Shown in pieces: positions 42,833 through 52,786 of a stretch of 64,000 bases of DNA. Position numbers and translations under genes: made by a program. The DNA lies in contig NZ_JAJSBI010000025.1 in NCBI RefSeq assembly GCF_021261325.1, forward strand, positions 1 through 64,000. The letters run 5' to 3'. How positions within the stretch are numbered: position 1 is the stretch's first letter; each line of letters begins with the position of its first letter. Source of the DNA: Streptomyces guryensis (lineage in GTDB: Bacteria; Actinomycetota; Actinomycetes; Streptomycetales; Streptomycetaceae). The notes beneath the pieces are model-generated. The model was not told the DNA's origin. It worked only from the letters and a program-made list of their open reading frames with translations, and searched no databases.

Positions 42833-42851
42833 CCCGCCACCCGCCCGAATG

Positions 42852-42884
42852 CACCCCACGACCGAGTTGTACGGTCGTGGGGTG
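42852..42884 (+). terminator. 13-base-pair hairpin overlapping the SURF1 start codon
   Basis: CACCCCACGACCG (42852-42864) and CGGTCGTGGGGTG (42872-42884) form a perfect stem with a 7-base loop. The last three bases are the GTG start codon of the SURF1 gene. It may terminate the upstream small gene, repress SURF1 translation, or both. Confidence 0.6.
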
Positions 42885-43673
42885 TACCGCTTCCTGTTGT
42901 CCCGGCAGTGGGTGATCCTCACCCTGATCGCCCTCCTCCTGATCCCCACGATGATCAGGCTGGGCATCTGGCAGAAGCACCGCTACGAGATGCGCACCGC
43001 CCGCAACGACCTGGTCTCCTCGGCGCTGCATGCCGAGCCGGTCCCCGTGGAGCGGCTGGCCTCCCCCGGGCACGCGGTCACCAGCACCGAGAAGTACCGG
43101 ACCGTCACCGCGACGGGCACCTTCGACACCGCCCGCGAGGAAGTCGTCAGGCGCCGCACCAACTCCGACGACGAGGTCGGCTTCCACGTCCTCACCCCGT
43201 TCGTCCTGACGGACGGCAAGGTGGTGCTGGTCAACCGCGGCTGGATCCCGGCGAACGGGGCGCAGACCACCTTCCCCAAGATCCCCGCACCGCCCGCCGG
43301 CAAGGTCACCATCAAGGGGCGGCTGAAGGCCGACGAGACGACCGCGGCGAGCGGCATCAAGGAGATCAAGGGGCTGCCGGACCGGCAGGTCATGCTGATC
43401 AACAGCGAGGAGCAGGCCCGGCGGCTCGGGGCCACGGTCCTCGGCGGCTACATCGAGCAGACGGCGCCCGAGGCGAAGGGCGACAGCCCCGAGCAGATCT
43501 CCGACCCCGGCAGCGAGGACGCCCCGCTGAACTACGCGTACATGATCCAGTGGTGGCTGTTCGCCGCCGGCGTGCCGGTGGGCTGGTGGGTGCTGGTGCG
43601 ACGCGAGCGCCGCGACCGGGAGGAAGCAGCCGCCAGGGAGCAGACGGAGGAAGCGGAGCCGGCACCGGTGTAG
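42882..43673 (+). CDS. SURF1 family cytochrome-oxidase assembly protein
   Basis: The 263-residue protein has the SURF1 architecture. An N-terminal membrane helix (VILTLIALLLIPTMIRLGIW, about 10-29) carries the LGIWQKHR motif, a periplasmic-type domain follows with YRTVTATGTFD, PFVLTDGKVVLVNRGWIP and the NYAYMIQWW motif, and a C-terminal helix comes last (WWLFAAGVPVGWWVLV). It assists assembly of cytochrome c oxidase. The family N-terminus (MYRFLLSRQW) points to the GTG at 42882; an ATG at 42849 is in frame. Confidence 0.88.
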   Translation: MYRFLLSRQWVILTLIALLLIPTMIRLGIWQKHRYEMRTARNDLVSSALHAEPVPVERLASPGHAVTSTEKYRTVTATGTFDTAREEVVRRRTNSDDEVGFHVLTPFVLTDGKVVLVNRGWIPANGAQTTFPKIPAPPAGKVTIKGRLKADETTAASGIKEIKGLPDRQVMLINSEEQARRLGATVLGGYIEQTAPEAKGDSPEQISDPGSEDAPLNYAYMIQWWLFAAGVPVGWWVLVRRERRDREEAAAREQTEEAEPAPV

Positions 43674-43715
43674 CCACGCGGCGGTCACTCCCCCGGCTCC
43701 ACCCCTGATTGCCTT

Positions 43716-45530
43716 GTGGCCCTTGAGGGAACCCGCAACTCCGTGCACCCCCATATCGAGGATTACGCCCTGATCGGCGACGAACAGACGGCGGCCCTGG
43801 TCGGCCGGGACGGCTCCGTCGACTGGCTGTGCCTGCCCCGCTTCGACTCGGCGGCCTGCTTCGCCAGGCTGCTCGGCGACAAGGAGAACGGCCACTGGCG
43901 CATCGCACCCAAAGGCGTCAAGGGCCCCTGCACCCGCCGCGCCTACCGCCCCGACAGCCTCGTCCTGGACACCGAGTGGGAGACCGACGAGGGCGCCGTG
44001 CGCGTCACCGACCTGATGCCGCAGCGCGACCGCGCCCCCGACCTCGTACGCGTCGTCGAGGGCCTGCACGGCAAGGTGACCGTCCGCAGCACGCTGCGCC
44101 TGCGCTTCGACTACGGCTCGATCGTGCCGTGGATGCGCAAGTCCGACGGCCACCGGGTGGCGATCGCAGGCCCGGACTCGGTGTGGCTGAGCACCGAACC
44201 CCAGGTGCGCACCTGGGGCGAGGACAACGGCACGCGCTCGGAGTTCACCGTCGAGAAGGGGGAGAAGGTCGCGTTCGTCCTCACCTGGCACCCCTCGCAC
44301 CAACCGCGTCCGCCCCGGACCGACCCCTACAAGGCGCTGCACGCCAGCGTGAAGGACTGGCAGAAGTGGTCCGCGGCATGCCGCTACGAGGGTCCCCACC
44401 GCGACGCCGTGATGCGGTCCCTGATCACTCTCAAGGCCCTCACCTACGCGCCCACCGGCGGCATCGTCGCCGCCCCCACCACCTCCCTGCCCGAGGAGCT
44501 GGGCGGGGTGCGCAACTGGGACTACCGCTACTGCTGGCTCCGCGACTCCACCCTCACCCTCGGCGCGCTCCTGGCCTGCGGCTACCACGAGGAGGCCGAG
44601 GCGTGGCGGAACTGGCTGCTGCGCGCGGTCGCGGGCGACCCGGCCGACCTGCAGATCATGTACGGGCTGGCGGGCGAGCGACGGCTGCCCGAGTCCGAGC
44701 TGTCCTGGCTGTCGGGCTTCGCGGATTCGACACCGGTACGGATCGGCAACGAGGCGGTGAACCAGCTGCAGCTGGACGTGTACGGCGAGGTCCTGGACTC
44801 GCTGTCGCTGGCCCGGAGTTCGGGCCTGTCCGCCAAGCCGCACACGTGGGCCATCCAGACCTCACTGATGGACTGGTTGCAGGCGGAGTGGCGACAGCCC
44901 GACGAGGGGCTGTGGGAGGTACGCGGCGGCCGGCGCCACTTCGTCCACTCCAAGGTCATGGTGTGGGTGGCCGCCGACCGTGCCGTGCGCGCGCTGGAGG
45001 AGAACCCGCAACTGAGCGGCGATGCGGACGGCTGGCGCGCACTGCGCGACAAGGTGCACCGCGAGGTGTGCGAGAAGGGCTTCGACGCCGAGCGGAACAC
45101 GTTCACGCAGTCCTACGGCTCCCGCGAACTCGACGCCGCGCTGCTGCTCATCCCGCGCGTGGGCTTCCTGCCGCCGGACGACCCCCGGGTGACCGGCACC
45201 GTCGACGCGATCCGCGAGGAGCTGGGCCACGGCGGCTTCCTGCGCCGCTACAGCACCGACGAGACGACGGTCGACGGACTGCCCGGTGAGGAGGGCACGT
45301 TCCTGGTGTGCTCGTTCTGGCTCGCGGACGCACTGCACATGACGGGCCGCAAGAAGGAGGCACGGGAGCTGTTCGAACGGCTGGTGGGGCTCACCAACGA
45401 CGTGGGTCTGCTGTCCGAGGAGTACGACCCCGTGGCCGGCCGCCAGCTCGGCAACTTCCCGCAGGCCTTCAGCCACGTCGGCCTGGTGAACACCGCCCTC
45501 GCCCTGTTCGGGGACGACGAGGCAGGATAG
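43716..45530 (+). CDS. Glycoside hydrolase family 15 protein
   Basis: The 604-residue protein has the GH15 (glucoamylase/trehalase-type) layout: an N-terminal beta domain (IEDYALIGDEQTAALVGRDG; SVDWLCLPRFDS) and an (alpha/alpha)6 catalytic domain. Signatures are GGVRNWDYRYCWLRDSTLTL near residue 265, FVHSKVMVWVAADRAV, and EEGTFLVCSFWLADAL, which carries a probable catalytic Glu. Actinobacterial members of this type include trehalases. It lacks a signal peptide and so is cytoplasmic. The GTG at 43716 was used. Confidence 0.9.
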   Translation: MALEGTRNSVHPHIEDYALIGDEQTAALVGRDGSVDWLCLPRFDSAACFARLLGDKENGHWRIAPKGVKGPCTRRAYRPDSLVLDTEWETDEGAVRVTDLMPQRDRAPDLVRVVEGLHGKVTVRSTLRLRFDYGSIVPWMRKSDGHRVAIAGPDSVWLSTEPQVRTWGEDNGTRSEFTVEKGEKVAFVLTWHPSHQPRPPRTDPYKALHASVKDWQKWSAACRYEGPHRDAVMRSLITLKALTYAPTGGIVAAPTTSLPEELGGVRNWDYRYCWLRDSTLTLGALLACGYHEEAEAWRNWLLRAVAGDPADLQIMYGLAGERRLPESELSWLSGFADSTPVRIGNEAVNQLQLDVYGEVLDSLSLARSSGLSAKPHTWAIQTSLMDWLQAEWRQPDEGLWEVRGGRRHFVHSKVMVWVAADRAVRALEENPQLSGDADGWRALRDKVHREVCEKGFDAERNTFTQSYGSRELDAALLLIPRVGFLPPDDPRVTGTVDAIREELGHGGFLRRYSTDETTVDGLPGEEGTFLVCSFWLADALHMTGRKKEARELFERLVGLTNDVGLLSEEYDPVAGRQLGNFPQAFSHVGLVNTALALFGDDEAG

Positions 45531-45535
45531 GGGCC

Positions 45536-46291
45536 ATGGATCTTGGACTGAAGGACCGGGTGTACGTCGTCACCGGGGCCACGCGAGGCCTCGGCAACGC
45601 CGCCGCGCGTGAGCTCGTCGCGGACGGCGCGAAGGTGGTCGTGACGGGGCGGGACGAGAAGCGGGTCGCCGACGCGGCGGCCGAGCTGGGGCCCCAGGCC
45701 CATGGGGTGGCCGTCGACAACGCCGACCCGCAGGCACCGGCGCGGCTGATCGCGGCGGCGCGTGAACGGTTCGGCGGCTTCGACGGCATCCTGGTCAGCG
45801 TCGGCGGTCCGGCGCCCGGGTTCGTCGCGGACAACACGGACGAGCAGTGGCAGGCGGCGTTCGAATCGGTGTTCCTGGGGGCGGTCCGGCTCGCGCGGGC
45901 GGCGGCCGCCGAGCTCGACGCCGGAGGTGTCATCGGGCTCGTGCTGTCCGGGTCGGTGTACGAGCCCATTCCGGCGCTGACGATTTCCAACGGACTGCGG
46001 CCCGGGCTGGCCGGTTTCGCGAAGTCGATCGCCGATGAGCTGGGCCCGCGCGGAATTCGTGTCGTGGGTCTGCTGCCCGCTCGTATCGACACGGACCGCG
46101 TGCGCGAGCTGGACGGACTGTCCGCGGATCCGGAGGCCACACGTGCCGCCCACGAGTCCCGTATTCCGCTGCGGCGTTACGGCAAGCCGGAGGAGTTCGG
46201 CCGTACGGCTGCCTTCTTGTTGTCGCCGGCTGCGTCGTATCTGACCGGGATCATGGTGCCCGTTGACGGGGGCATGCGGCACGGATTCTGA
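45536..46291 (+). CDS. Atypical SDR protein lacking the Tyr-Lys pair
   Basis: The 251-residue protein is an SDR by its cofactor motif (VVTGATRGLG, 11-20), overall length and PVDGGMRHGF ending. However, where the catalytic YxxxK motif is expected it reads ALTISNGLRPGLAGFAKS, with Ile and Leu in those positions. A group of SDRs with LSN-LR-G at this site is known to me, with unclear catalysis. The cofactor site also reads SVGG instead of NNAG. It may use another mechanism or be a binding protein. The ATG at 45536 was chosen as the family start. Confidence 0.82.
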   Translation: MDLGLKDRVYVVTGATRGLGNAAARELVADGAKVVVTGRDEKRVADAAAELGPQAHGVAVDNADPQAPARLIAAARERFGGFDGILVSVGGPAPGFVADNTDEQWQAAFESVFLGAVRLARAAAAELDAGGVIGLVLSGSVYEPIPALTISNGLRPGLAGFAKSIADELGPRGIRVVGLLPARIDTDRVRELDGLSADPEATRAAHESRIPLRRYGKPEEFGRTAAFLLSPAASYLTGIMVPVDGGMRHGF

Positions 46292-46310
46292 CTGCGGGTT
46301 GTGGTGGGGG

Positions 46311-46889
46311 TCAACTCACCCTTTCCGCACGGTGCCTGACGCCCTTCATCCGCACTTCGGCGGGAAACCGGGCGAGACCCGCGGAATTGCGTGCGTGCGT
46401 CAGGGCCCGGGCCGTGAGGTCGTGCAGGACCGTCGCCGGGTCCACATGCGGTTCCAGGTGGAGTCGCACGCGCGCCTCGGGGGCGGTGCGGCGGCCGGTC
46501 AGATGGGCGTGGGCGTGCGCCACGCCCTCCAACTCCCCCGCCTCGCTCGCGAGTACGCCTTCCAGGGCCCGGCCCCGCAGCAGCGCGCCCTCGCCGTCGC
46601 CGGTGTCCACCAGGACCTCGGCGAGGCGGCGCCGGCGCAGGACCGCGGTCAGCCACCACAGGGCGAGCAGGACCAGGACGGCCAGTGCGGCGATGACGGT
46701 CGGCCACCACCAGCCGGAGCCCTGCCAGCGGGTGCGTTCGGCGTCGCTGAGCAGGACGTCGTGCCGGCCGTCGTGGATCCACCAGGACGGTGGCGGAGCG
46801 CCGAGTCCGACGGCCAGGACGGAACCGCCCAGCAGGAGCAGCACGAGACCGACGAACCCGATCAGTACGCGGTTGACGATCCTGAGCAT
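46311..46889 (-). CDS. amaP: Alkaline-shock membrane anchor protein AmaP-like
   Basis: The 192-residue protein has two N-terminal membrane helices (NRVLIGFVGLVLLLLGGSVL; WPTVIAALAVLVLLALWWLT) and a cytosolic alpha/beta domain (LEGVLASEAGELEGVAHAHA; ARVRLHLEPHVDPATVLHDL). This resembles AmaP, which tethers Asp23 to the membrane in Firmicutes. It is the last gene of the Asp23 cluster and follows the DUF6286-like gene by 5 bases. Confidence 0.8.
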   Translation of the reverse strand: MLRIVNRVLIGFVGLVLLLLGGSVLAVGLGAPPPSWWIHDGRHDVLLSDAERTRWQGSGWWWPTVIAALAVLVLLALWWLTAVLRRRRLAEVLVDTGDGEGALLRGRALEGVLASEAGELEGVAHAHAHLTGRRTAPEARVRLHLEPHVDPATVLHDLTARALTHARNSAGLARFPAEVRMKGVRHRAERVS

Positions 46890-46894
46890 CGCCC

Positions 46895-47545
46895 TCACCC
46901 CTTCCGTCCGGGCCGCCGTACGTGCACGGACAGCGCGGGCGGATGGGTGAGCCCCAGGCCTGTGATCGCGTCGTCGAGCGTGGCGTTCAGGTCGGCGCGT
47001 ACGTCGCCCAGTTCGCGGAAGTGCGAGACGGCGTACACGTCGGCATGGGCGCGGCGCATCCGGACCCGTACCGACTGGACGCCGGCGACCTCCATGGCTC
47101 GGTCGCGCAGCACGAAGGCGGCCGCCTCGCGGTGCAGTCCGGCGCGCACGTCGGCCTGGGTGCGCCGCATCGGCAGGATCCCGCGCAGGCCGGGGGTGAC
47201 CGCCAGCACGAGCAACCAGAGGCCGAGGACGGCGGCGCCCCCGGCACCGACGAGCACCCACGTGTCGTCGAGGTGGCGCTCGGCGAGCCCGCGGGCGAGT
47301 TCGCGCCGCCAGGCCATCGCGGGCCGGTGCGCCCGTACGGCCGCGATGTCGTACAGGAACACGCCCGCGACCGCCAGGACCAGCAGCGCCACGATGCCCG
47401 CGGGGATGCGGCGCGCCGACCAGAAGCGGCCCTGATCGCCGTCGTGACCGGACGGCGGAGGCCCGTACGCCGGTTCCTGTGCGGGTGCCTTCTCGATGAC
47501 CGGCAGCCGCTGTGTGGTGCCCTCGGAGCCCTGGGGCTCGCTCAT
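46895..47545 (-). CDS. DUF6286-like membrane protein in Asp23 cluster
   Basis: The 216-residue protein has a polar Gln/Pro-rich N-terminus, two membrane helices (IPAGIVALLVLAVAGVFLYD; WVLVGAGGAAVLGLWLLVLA) and a C-terminal domain with DVYAVSHFRELGDVRADLN that looks like a distant Asp23 domain. I name DUF6286 from memory. The ATG at 47545 lies at the 3' edge of the Asp23 gene, overlapping its stop by 4 bases. Confidence 0.72.
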   Translation of the reverse strand: MSEPQGSEGTTQRLPVIEKAPAQEPAYGPPPSGHDGDQGRFWSARRIPAGIVALLVLAVAGVFLYDIAAVRAHRPAMAWRRELARGLAERHLDDTWVLVGAGGAAVLGLWLLVLAVTPGLRGILPMRRTQADVRAGLHREAAAFVLRDRAMEVAGVQSVRVRMRRAHADVYAVSHFRELGDVRADLNATLDDAITGLGLTHPPALSVHVRRPGRKG

Positions 47546-47934
47546 CGCGTCCTCCCCTGTGCCACGCCGTGCGCCGGGGTCAGATGCAGCCGCTCCACGT
47601 GGACGGCGACCTCCGGCACCTCCATGCTCACCAACGCGCCTACCCGCGAAGCGACATGTCGACGCACATCCGCGCAGCGGACGCCGATGTCGCACGGGTA
47701 GTCGAGTTCGACGTGGAGGCGGATGTGAGCGGCTCCGTGGTGGATGACCACGGTGGCGCGCGGGGGTGAGGTGTCCTCGGACTGGTCGCTGAGGGTCTCC
47801 CGGGCCGCCTGGGCGGCGATCTTCGAGACCACCCGGTCGGCGACTCTGGTGGCCCCGCGCTCCCCCGGTGCGACGGTGTCCGTGGGTCTGCGCAGCTCAC
47901 CGACACCGTCGCTCACCTGGCTCACCTGGCTCAC
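47542..47934 (-). CDS. Asp23/Gls24 family envelope stress protein (second copy)
   Basis: The 130-residue protein has an Asp23-like core: GATRVADRVVSKIAAQAARE, VVIHHGAAHIRLHVELDYPC, IGVRCADVRRHVASRVGALV and VPEVAVHVERLHL. Asp23 proteins form cytosolic scaffolds under the membrane, linked to envelope stress. The GTG at 47934 overlaps the stop of the upstream 61-residue gene by a GTGA junction. Confidence 0.82.
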   Translation of the reverse strand: MSQVSQVSDGVGELRRPTDTVAPGERGATRVADRVVSKIAAQAARETLSDQSEDTSPPRATVVIHHGAAHIRLHVELDYPCDIGVRCADVRRHVASRVGALVSMEVPEVAVHVERLHLTPAHGVAQGRTR

Positions 47935-48116
47935 CGCCGGCGGTCGTCACGCGTACGGAAGAGCTCGCCGATCTCCAGATCCCCCTCCAGGAACCGGCCG
48001 ACGACGAAACCGATGGCGCCCAGGGCGGCCACCAGCACGAAGGCGCCGAAGCCGCCGAAGTATCCGGCGAAGCCCAGCGCCATTCCGGCGATCATGCCGA
48101 CCACGGCCCTGCTCAT
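47931..48116 (-). CDS. Small membrane protein of Asp23 cluster (DUF2273-like)
   Basis: The 61-residue protein has two Gly-rich membrane helices (VVGMIAGMALGFAGYFGGFG; AFVLVAALGAIGFVVGRFLE) and a short basic tail. Small DUF2273 proteins with this layout accompany Asp23 genes in many bacteria. It is coupled to the downstream Asp23 gene by 4 bases. Confidence 0.78.
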   Translation of the reverse strand: MSRAVVGMIAGMALGFAGYFGGFGAFVLVAALGAIGFVVGRFLEGDLEIGELFRTRDDRRR

Positions 48117-48181
48117 CGTGCGCTCCCCTCAGTGGTGCGGTTGTCCGGTCCGGTGGTGCGGTGTGTCCGGTCGCCGGCCGG

Positions 48182-48679
48182 TCACTGGAGCCGCTGCTCC
48201 GGCTCCTCGTCCTCTTCCTCCGGCAGCTTCACATCACTCACCGCGATGTTGACCTCGACGACTTCGAGGCCCGCCATCCGCTCCACCGCCGCGATGACGT
48301 TCTCGCGCACGGCGTGGGCGACGTCGGAGATCGAGACGCCGTATTCGACGACGATCTCCAGGTCCAGCGCCGTCTGCACCTCGCCGACCTCGACCTTCAC
48401 ACCCCGTGTCACGGACTTCGTGCCACCCGGTACCCGGTCGCGCACGGCCCCGAAGGTACGGCTGAGCCCGCTGCCCAGGGCGTGCACGCCGACCACGTCC
48501 CGCGCGGCCAGCCCGGCGATCTTCTCCACGACCCCGTCGGCGATGGTCGTCCGCCCCCGGGTGGCGGGGTCTCCGCCGCCGCGCCGCGTCGGCTGCGCCT
48601 TGCGCATCGTCGGGGGGTCCGTCACCTCGCTCGCTCCTCCGGGAGCCTGCGTCCGGTTCTGCTCCGTCATGTCGGTCAT
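48182..48679 (-). CDS. Asp23/Gls24 family envelope stress protein (first copy)
   Basis: The 165-residue protein has a variable N-terminus and a well-conserved Asp23 domain: TTIADGVVEKIAGLAARDVV, GVKVEVGEVQTALDLEIVVE, YGVSISDVAHAVRENVIAAV and GLEVVEVNIAVSDVKLPEEE. It heads the leftward Asp23 cluster. GGAAGGGA lies before the ATG at 48679. Confidence 0.9.
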   Translation of the reverse strand: MTDMTEQNRTQAPGGASEVTDPPTMRKAQPTRRGGGDPATRGRTTIADGVVEKIAGLAARDVVGVHALGSGLSRTFGAVRDRVPGGTKSVTRGVKVEVGEVQTALDLEIVVEYGVSISDVAHAVRENVIAAVERMAGLEVVEVNIAVSDVKLPEEEDEEPEQRLQ

Positions 48680-48765
48680 CGCCGCGTCCCTTCCGGTTCG
48701 ACGTCCTACGACCACGGTAAGCGGGGTTCCGTCACCGCGCGCCGGGGATGCGGCAGGCTGGAGGA

Positions 48766-49479
48766 ATGACAGCGGAACGGTGGGCGCACGCGGTACGGCA
48801 TCAGCTGAGCCTGGGCAGATTCCTGCCCCTGGGCGGACCGCGCGACGGCGCGTGGATCTCGGAGGAGGCGGCCGAGGCAGTACTCCGGCGCGCGGCCGAG
48901 GCGCTGCGCGGGGTACGGCTGGACGCGCTCCGCATCGCGCTCGCCGACCCGGACACCGCTCACGACCCCGCCGTACCGCCGCCGCCGAGCGCCCTGCCGC
49001 CCGGACCACTGCGCGTGACGGCGGACCTCGCCGCGACGGCGTCCGAGCCACTGCCCACCACGGCCGCCCTTGTACGTACGACGCTGGCGGCCGCGGCGAC
49101 AGAACTGCTCGGCCTGGCGCTGGCCGAGGTGGACCTCCGGGTCACGGCTTTGCTGGACGAGGCACCGGACCCCGCCCCCGTACGGGCGCCGGAGCCGCCA
49201 CGCGCCGCGGAACCCGAGGACGCGGACGAGCTGCGCGTGGCGACCGCCGCCCTGATGGTCCCGGGGGTCGCCCACCTGACGGGGGGCCTGGGCCGGGCGG
49301 CGGTACACATCACTGAGCTCCAGGAGGAGGGCAGCCTCCCGCGCCGCCACGTGCGCGTCGAGCTCGCGGTGAGCGCAAACCACCGGGCCGTGGACGTGGC
49401 CCGCGAGGTCCGTGCCGCCGTCGCCGGGGTGCTACCGGATCACCCGACGGTGGCGGTACTGGTCACAAGGGTCAGCTGA
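48766..49479 (+). CDS. Asp23-cluster-associated hypothetical protein
   Basis: The 237-residue protein is Ala/Pro-rich with a first domain of two helices and strands (WISEEAAEAVLRRAAEALRG) and a last part (ALMVPGVAHLTGGLGRAAVH; HVRVELAVSANHRAVDVARE) that resembles an Asp23 domain. Automated annotation often calls such Streptomyces proteins nucleopolyhedrovirus P10 family, which I think is only a low-complexity match. It is divergent from the Asp23 operon, sharing its promoter region. Confidence 0.72.
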   Translation: MTAERWAHAVRHQLSLGRFLPLGGPRDGAWISEEAAEAVLRRAAEALRGVRLDALRIALADPDTAHDPAVPPPPSALPPGPLRVTADLAATASEPLPTTAALVRTTLAAAATELLGLALAEVDLRVTALLDEAPDPAPVRAPEPPRAAEPEDADELRVATAALMVPGVAHLTGGLGRAAVHITELQEEGSLPRRHVRVELAVSANHRAVDVAREVRAAVAGVLPDHPTVAVLVTRVS

Positions 49480-49560
49480 CGCGCCCCAAAGGGGCGCGGG
49501 GCTGTGATATCAGCGGCTCCGCCGCGGGGCGCGACCAGCCACGACGGCGCCGCAGACCAA
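49480..49560 (-). repeat. Copy C of dispersed 3'-end element with terminator
   Basis: The hairpin CGCGCCCC (49480-49487)/GGGGCGCG (49491-49498) is followed, on the minus-strand reading, by the same block order as copy B: GGTCTGCGGCGCCGTCGTGG, GCGGCGGAGCCGC and CAGCCCCGCGCCCC. It lies between convergent genes and likely terminates both. Confidence 0.6.
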
Positions 49561-49581
49561 AGACGCAGCACCGCCGGAGGC

Positions 49582-50385
49582 TCATTCGCCGAGACCGGCA
49601 AGATCCCGCAGCCGCCGCGCCTGCGCAGCCCGCTCAGCGGCACGCTGATCGTCGTAGGAACGACCGTGCGCCCCCCGAATCAGCGCCTTGGTCTCGATCA
49701 CAGCGTCCCGCGGCGCAGCCAGGATCGCCGAAGCCAGATCCCGCACCGCACCGTCGAGCTGATCGCCCGGCACCGCAATGCTGGCGAGGCCCGTGCTGAC
49801 AGCCTCCTCGGCCGACACAAAGCGACCGGTGACGCAGATCTCCAGCGCGCGGGCGTAGCCGACCAGCCCCACCAGCGGATGCGTCCCCGTCAGGTCCGGC
49901 ACCAGCCCGAGGCTGGTCTCGCGCATGGCGAACTGCACGTCGTCGGCGACGACGCGCAGATCACAGGCGAGCGCGAGCTGGAAACCCGCGCCGATGGCAT
50001 GGCCCTGGACGGCGGCGATGGACACGAGGTCGCTCCGTCGCCACCAGGTGAAGCCGGCCTGGAACTCGGCGATGCTCGCGTCGAGTTCACCGTCGCTGCT
50101 GCGCGCAAGGTCGATGAACGTCGGCTCGCCCTCGATTCCCTCGGGCGTGAACATCTGCCGGTCGAGCCCGGCCGAGAAGGACTGCCCCTCGGCGCGCAGC
50201 ACGACGACACGGACGGACCCCGGCAGGACCCGCCCGGCCTCGGCGAGCGCACGCCACATGGCGGGGCTCTGCGCGTTGCGCTTGGCCGGGTTGGTCAGCG
50301 TCACCGTGGCGATCGCGTCGTCGACGGTGAGCCGTACGCCGTCCTTGTCGAGTACCGGACCGAGGTCCTGGGCAGGCGAAGCCAT
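49582..50385 (-). CDS. Enoyl-CoA hydratase/isomerase family protein
   Basis: The 267-residue crotonase-fold protein has TVTLTNPAKRNAQSP near residue 27, the oxyanion segment VVLRAEGQSFSAGLDRQMF, and AAVQGHAIGAGFQLALACDL with LGLVPDLTGTHPLVGLVG. The active-site Glu positions of true hydratases are not clearly conserved (GHAIGAGFQLAL, then SLGLVPD), so the reaction could be hydration, isomerisation or another crotonase activity. Confidence 0.88.
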   Translation of the reverse strand: MASPAQDLGPVLDKDGVRLTVDDAIATVTLTNPAKRNAQSPAMWRALAEAGRVLPGSVRVVVLRAEGQSFSAGLDRQMFTPEGIEGEPTFIDLARSSDGELDASIAEFQAGFTWWRRSDLVSIAAVQGHAIGAGFQLALACDLRVVADDVQFAMRETSLGLVPDLTGTHPLVGLVGYARALEICVTGRFVSAEEAVSTGLASIAVPGDQLDGAVRDLASAILAAPRDAVIETKALIRGAHGRSYDDQRAAERAAQARRLRDLAGLGE

Positions 50386-50514
50386 GGAGTGCCTCCGATG
50401 AGTGCGGTCAGCAGAGCAAGCTAAAGCGCAAAGCTAAGTGACTGCACAGTAACCACCCGGCCGATCTGCCGACCGACCGGGTGGCCACCATCGAAGCCGA
50501 TGGGCCGCCCGGGA

Positions 50515-50736
50515 TCAGGACGAGGCGGCCTTCTTGCCCCGCGTCGCCCCGCCACGCCCACGCAGCGTGACGCCCGACTCACTGAGCATCCGGTGCACGA
50601 AGCCATACGAGCGGCCGGTTTCCTCGGCCAGTGCCCGAATGCTCGCACCGGAGTCGTACTTCTTCTTCAGGTCTGCCGCGAGCTTGTCGCGCGCGGCGCC
50701 GGTTACCCGGCTGCCCTTCTTCAGAGTCTCGGCCAC
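50515..50736 (-). CDS. Small helix-turn-helix protein
   Basis: The 73-residue protein has a basic N-terminus (VAETLKKGSRVTGAARDKLA), an HTH segment with ASIRALAEETGRSYGFVHRM and a basic tail (GRGGATRGKKAASS). It is a strongly conserved small actinobacterial protein that probably binds DNA. The GTG at 50736 has GAGGAGG upstream. Targets are unknown. Confidence 0.85.
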   Translation of the reverse strand: MAETLKKGSRVTGAARDKLAADLKKKYDSGASIRALAEETGRSYGFVHRMLSESGVTLRGRGGATRGKKAASS

Positions 50737-50938
50737 CCGTGCCTCCTCATGGGAAGTGCGCTCTGGTCCCCTCATGATCACCCCTCCGGGCTTTCATGGC
50801 CACCCATTCGGCAAGGTCCGTGAGACAGGGTTTTGACGACAGGAGCGCATCCCCACAAGCGGAATCTGTAATTCCCCCCGCTCGCGTTCGTACCGCCGAA
50901 CGGGTTCTTTTGCGAAACGCCAGGTCAGAGACGTACGA

Positions 50939-50971
50939 CGGCCGAGCCCTTGTCGATAAAGGGCTCGGCCG
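50939..50971 (-). terminator. Strong hairpin downstream of the ABC-F gene
   Basis: CGGCCGAGCCCTT (50939-50951) and AAGGGCTCGGCCG (50959-50971) form a perfect 13-base stem with a 7-base loop, about 160 bases past the ABC-F stop. It likely terminates ABC-F transcription before the HTH gene. Confidence 0.65.
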
Positions 50972-51020
50972 CGAAATGGATGTAGGACACACCTCGGTAC
51001 GAGGAGATCTCACACAGATG

Positions 51021-51049
51021 ATGGATCACGGATCGGCCGAATGATCCAT
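51021..51049. other. Nested palindrome between ABC-F and HTH genes
   Basis: ATGGATCA (51021-51028) and TGATCCAT (51042-51049) flank the 8-base palindrome TCGGCCGA (51033-51040). A related GTGGATCAC lies just after. It could be a protein-binding site or a fold in the transcript. Confidence 0.35.
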
Positions 51050-51130
51050 ACGCCGTGGATCACGCCTTCGATCAAGCTGTGCTGACGGGTCGGCCGGCTC
51101 CCGACGGTCCTCAACGGCTCTTCATGACTC

Positions 51131-52729
<1,599 letters not shown>

Positions 52730-52786
52730 GGACAGACTCCAGGGCAGAAAGGGTTGACGGGTGGGCGGCTGAGGCGTTCCCGCCGT

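Larger units (their letters stand above)
50737..51130. other. Intergenic region upstream of the HTH gene
   Basis: No gene is convincing in this 394-base stretch. It contains a strong 13-base hairpin (50939-50971) and a nested palindrome (51021-51049), both listed separately. The HTH gene promoter must lie here, but I cannot place it confidently. Confidence 0.5.
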
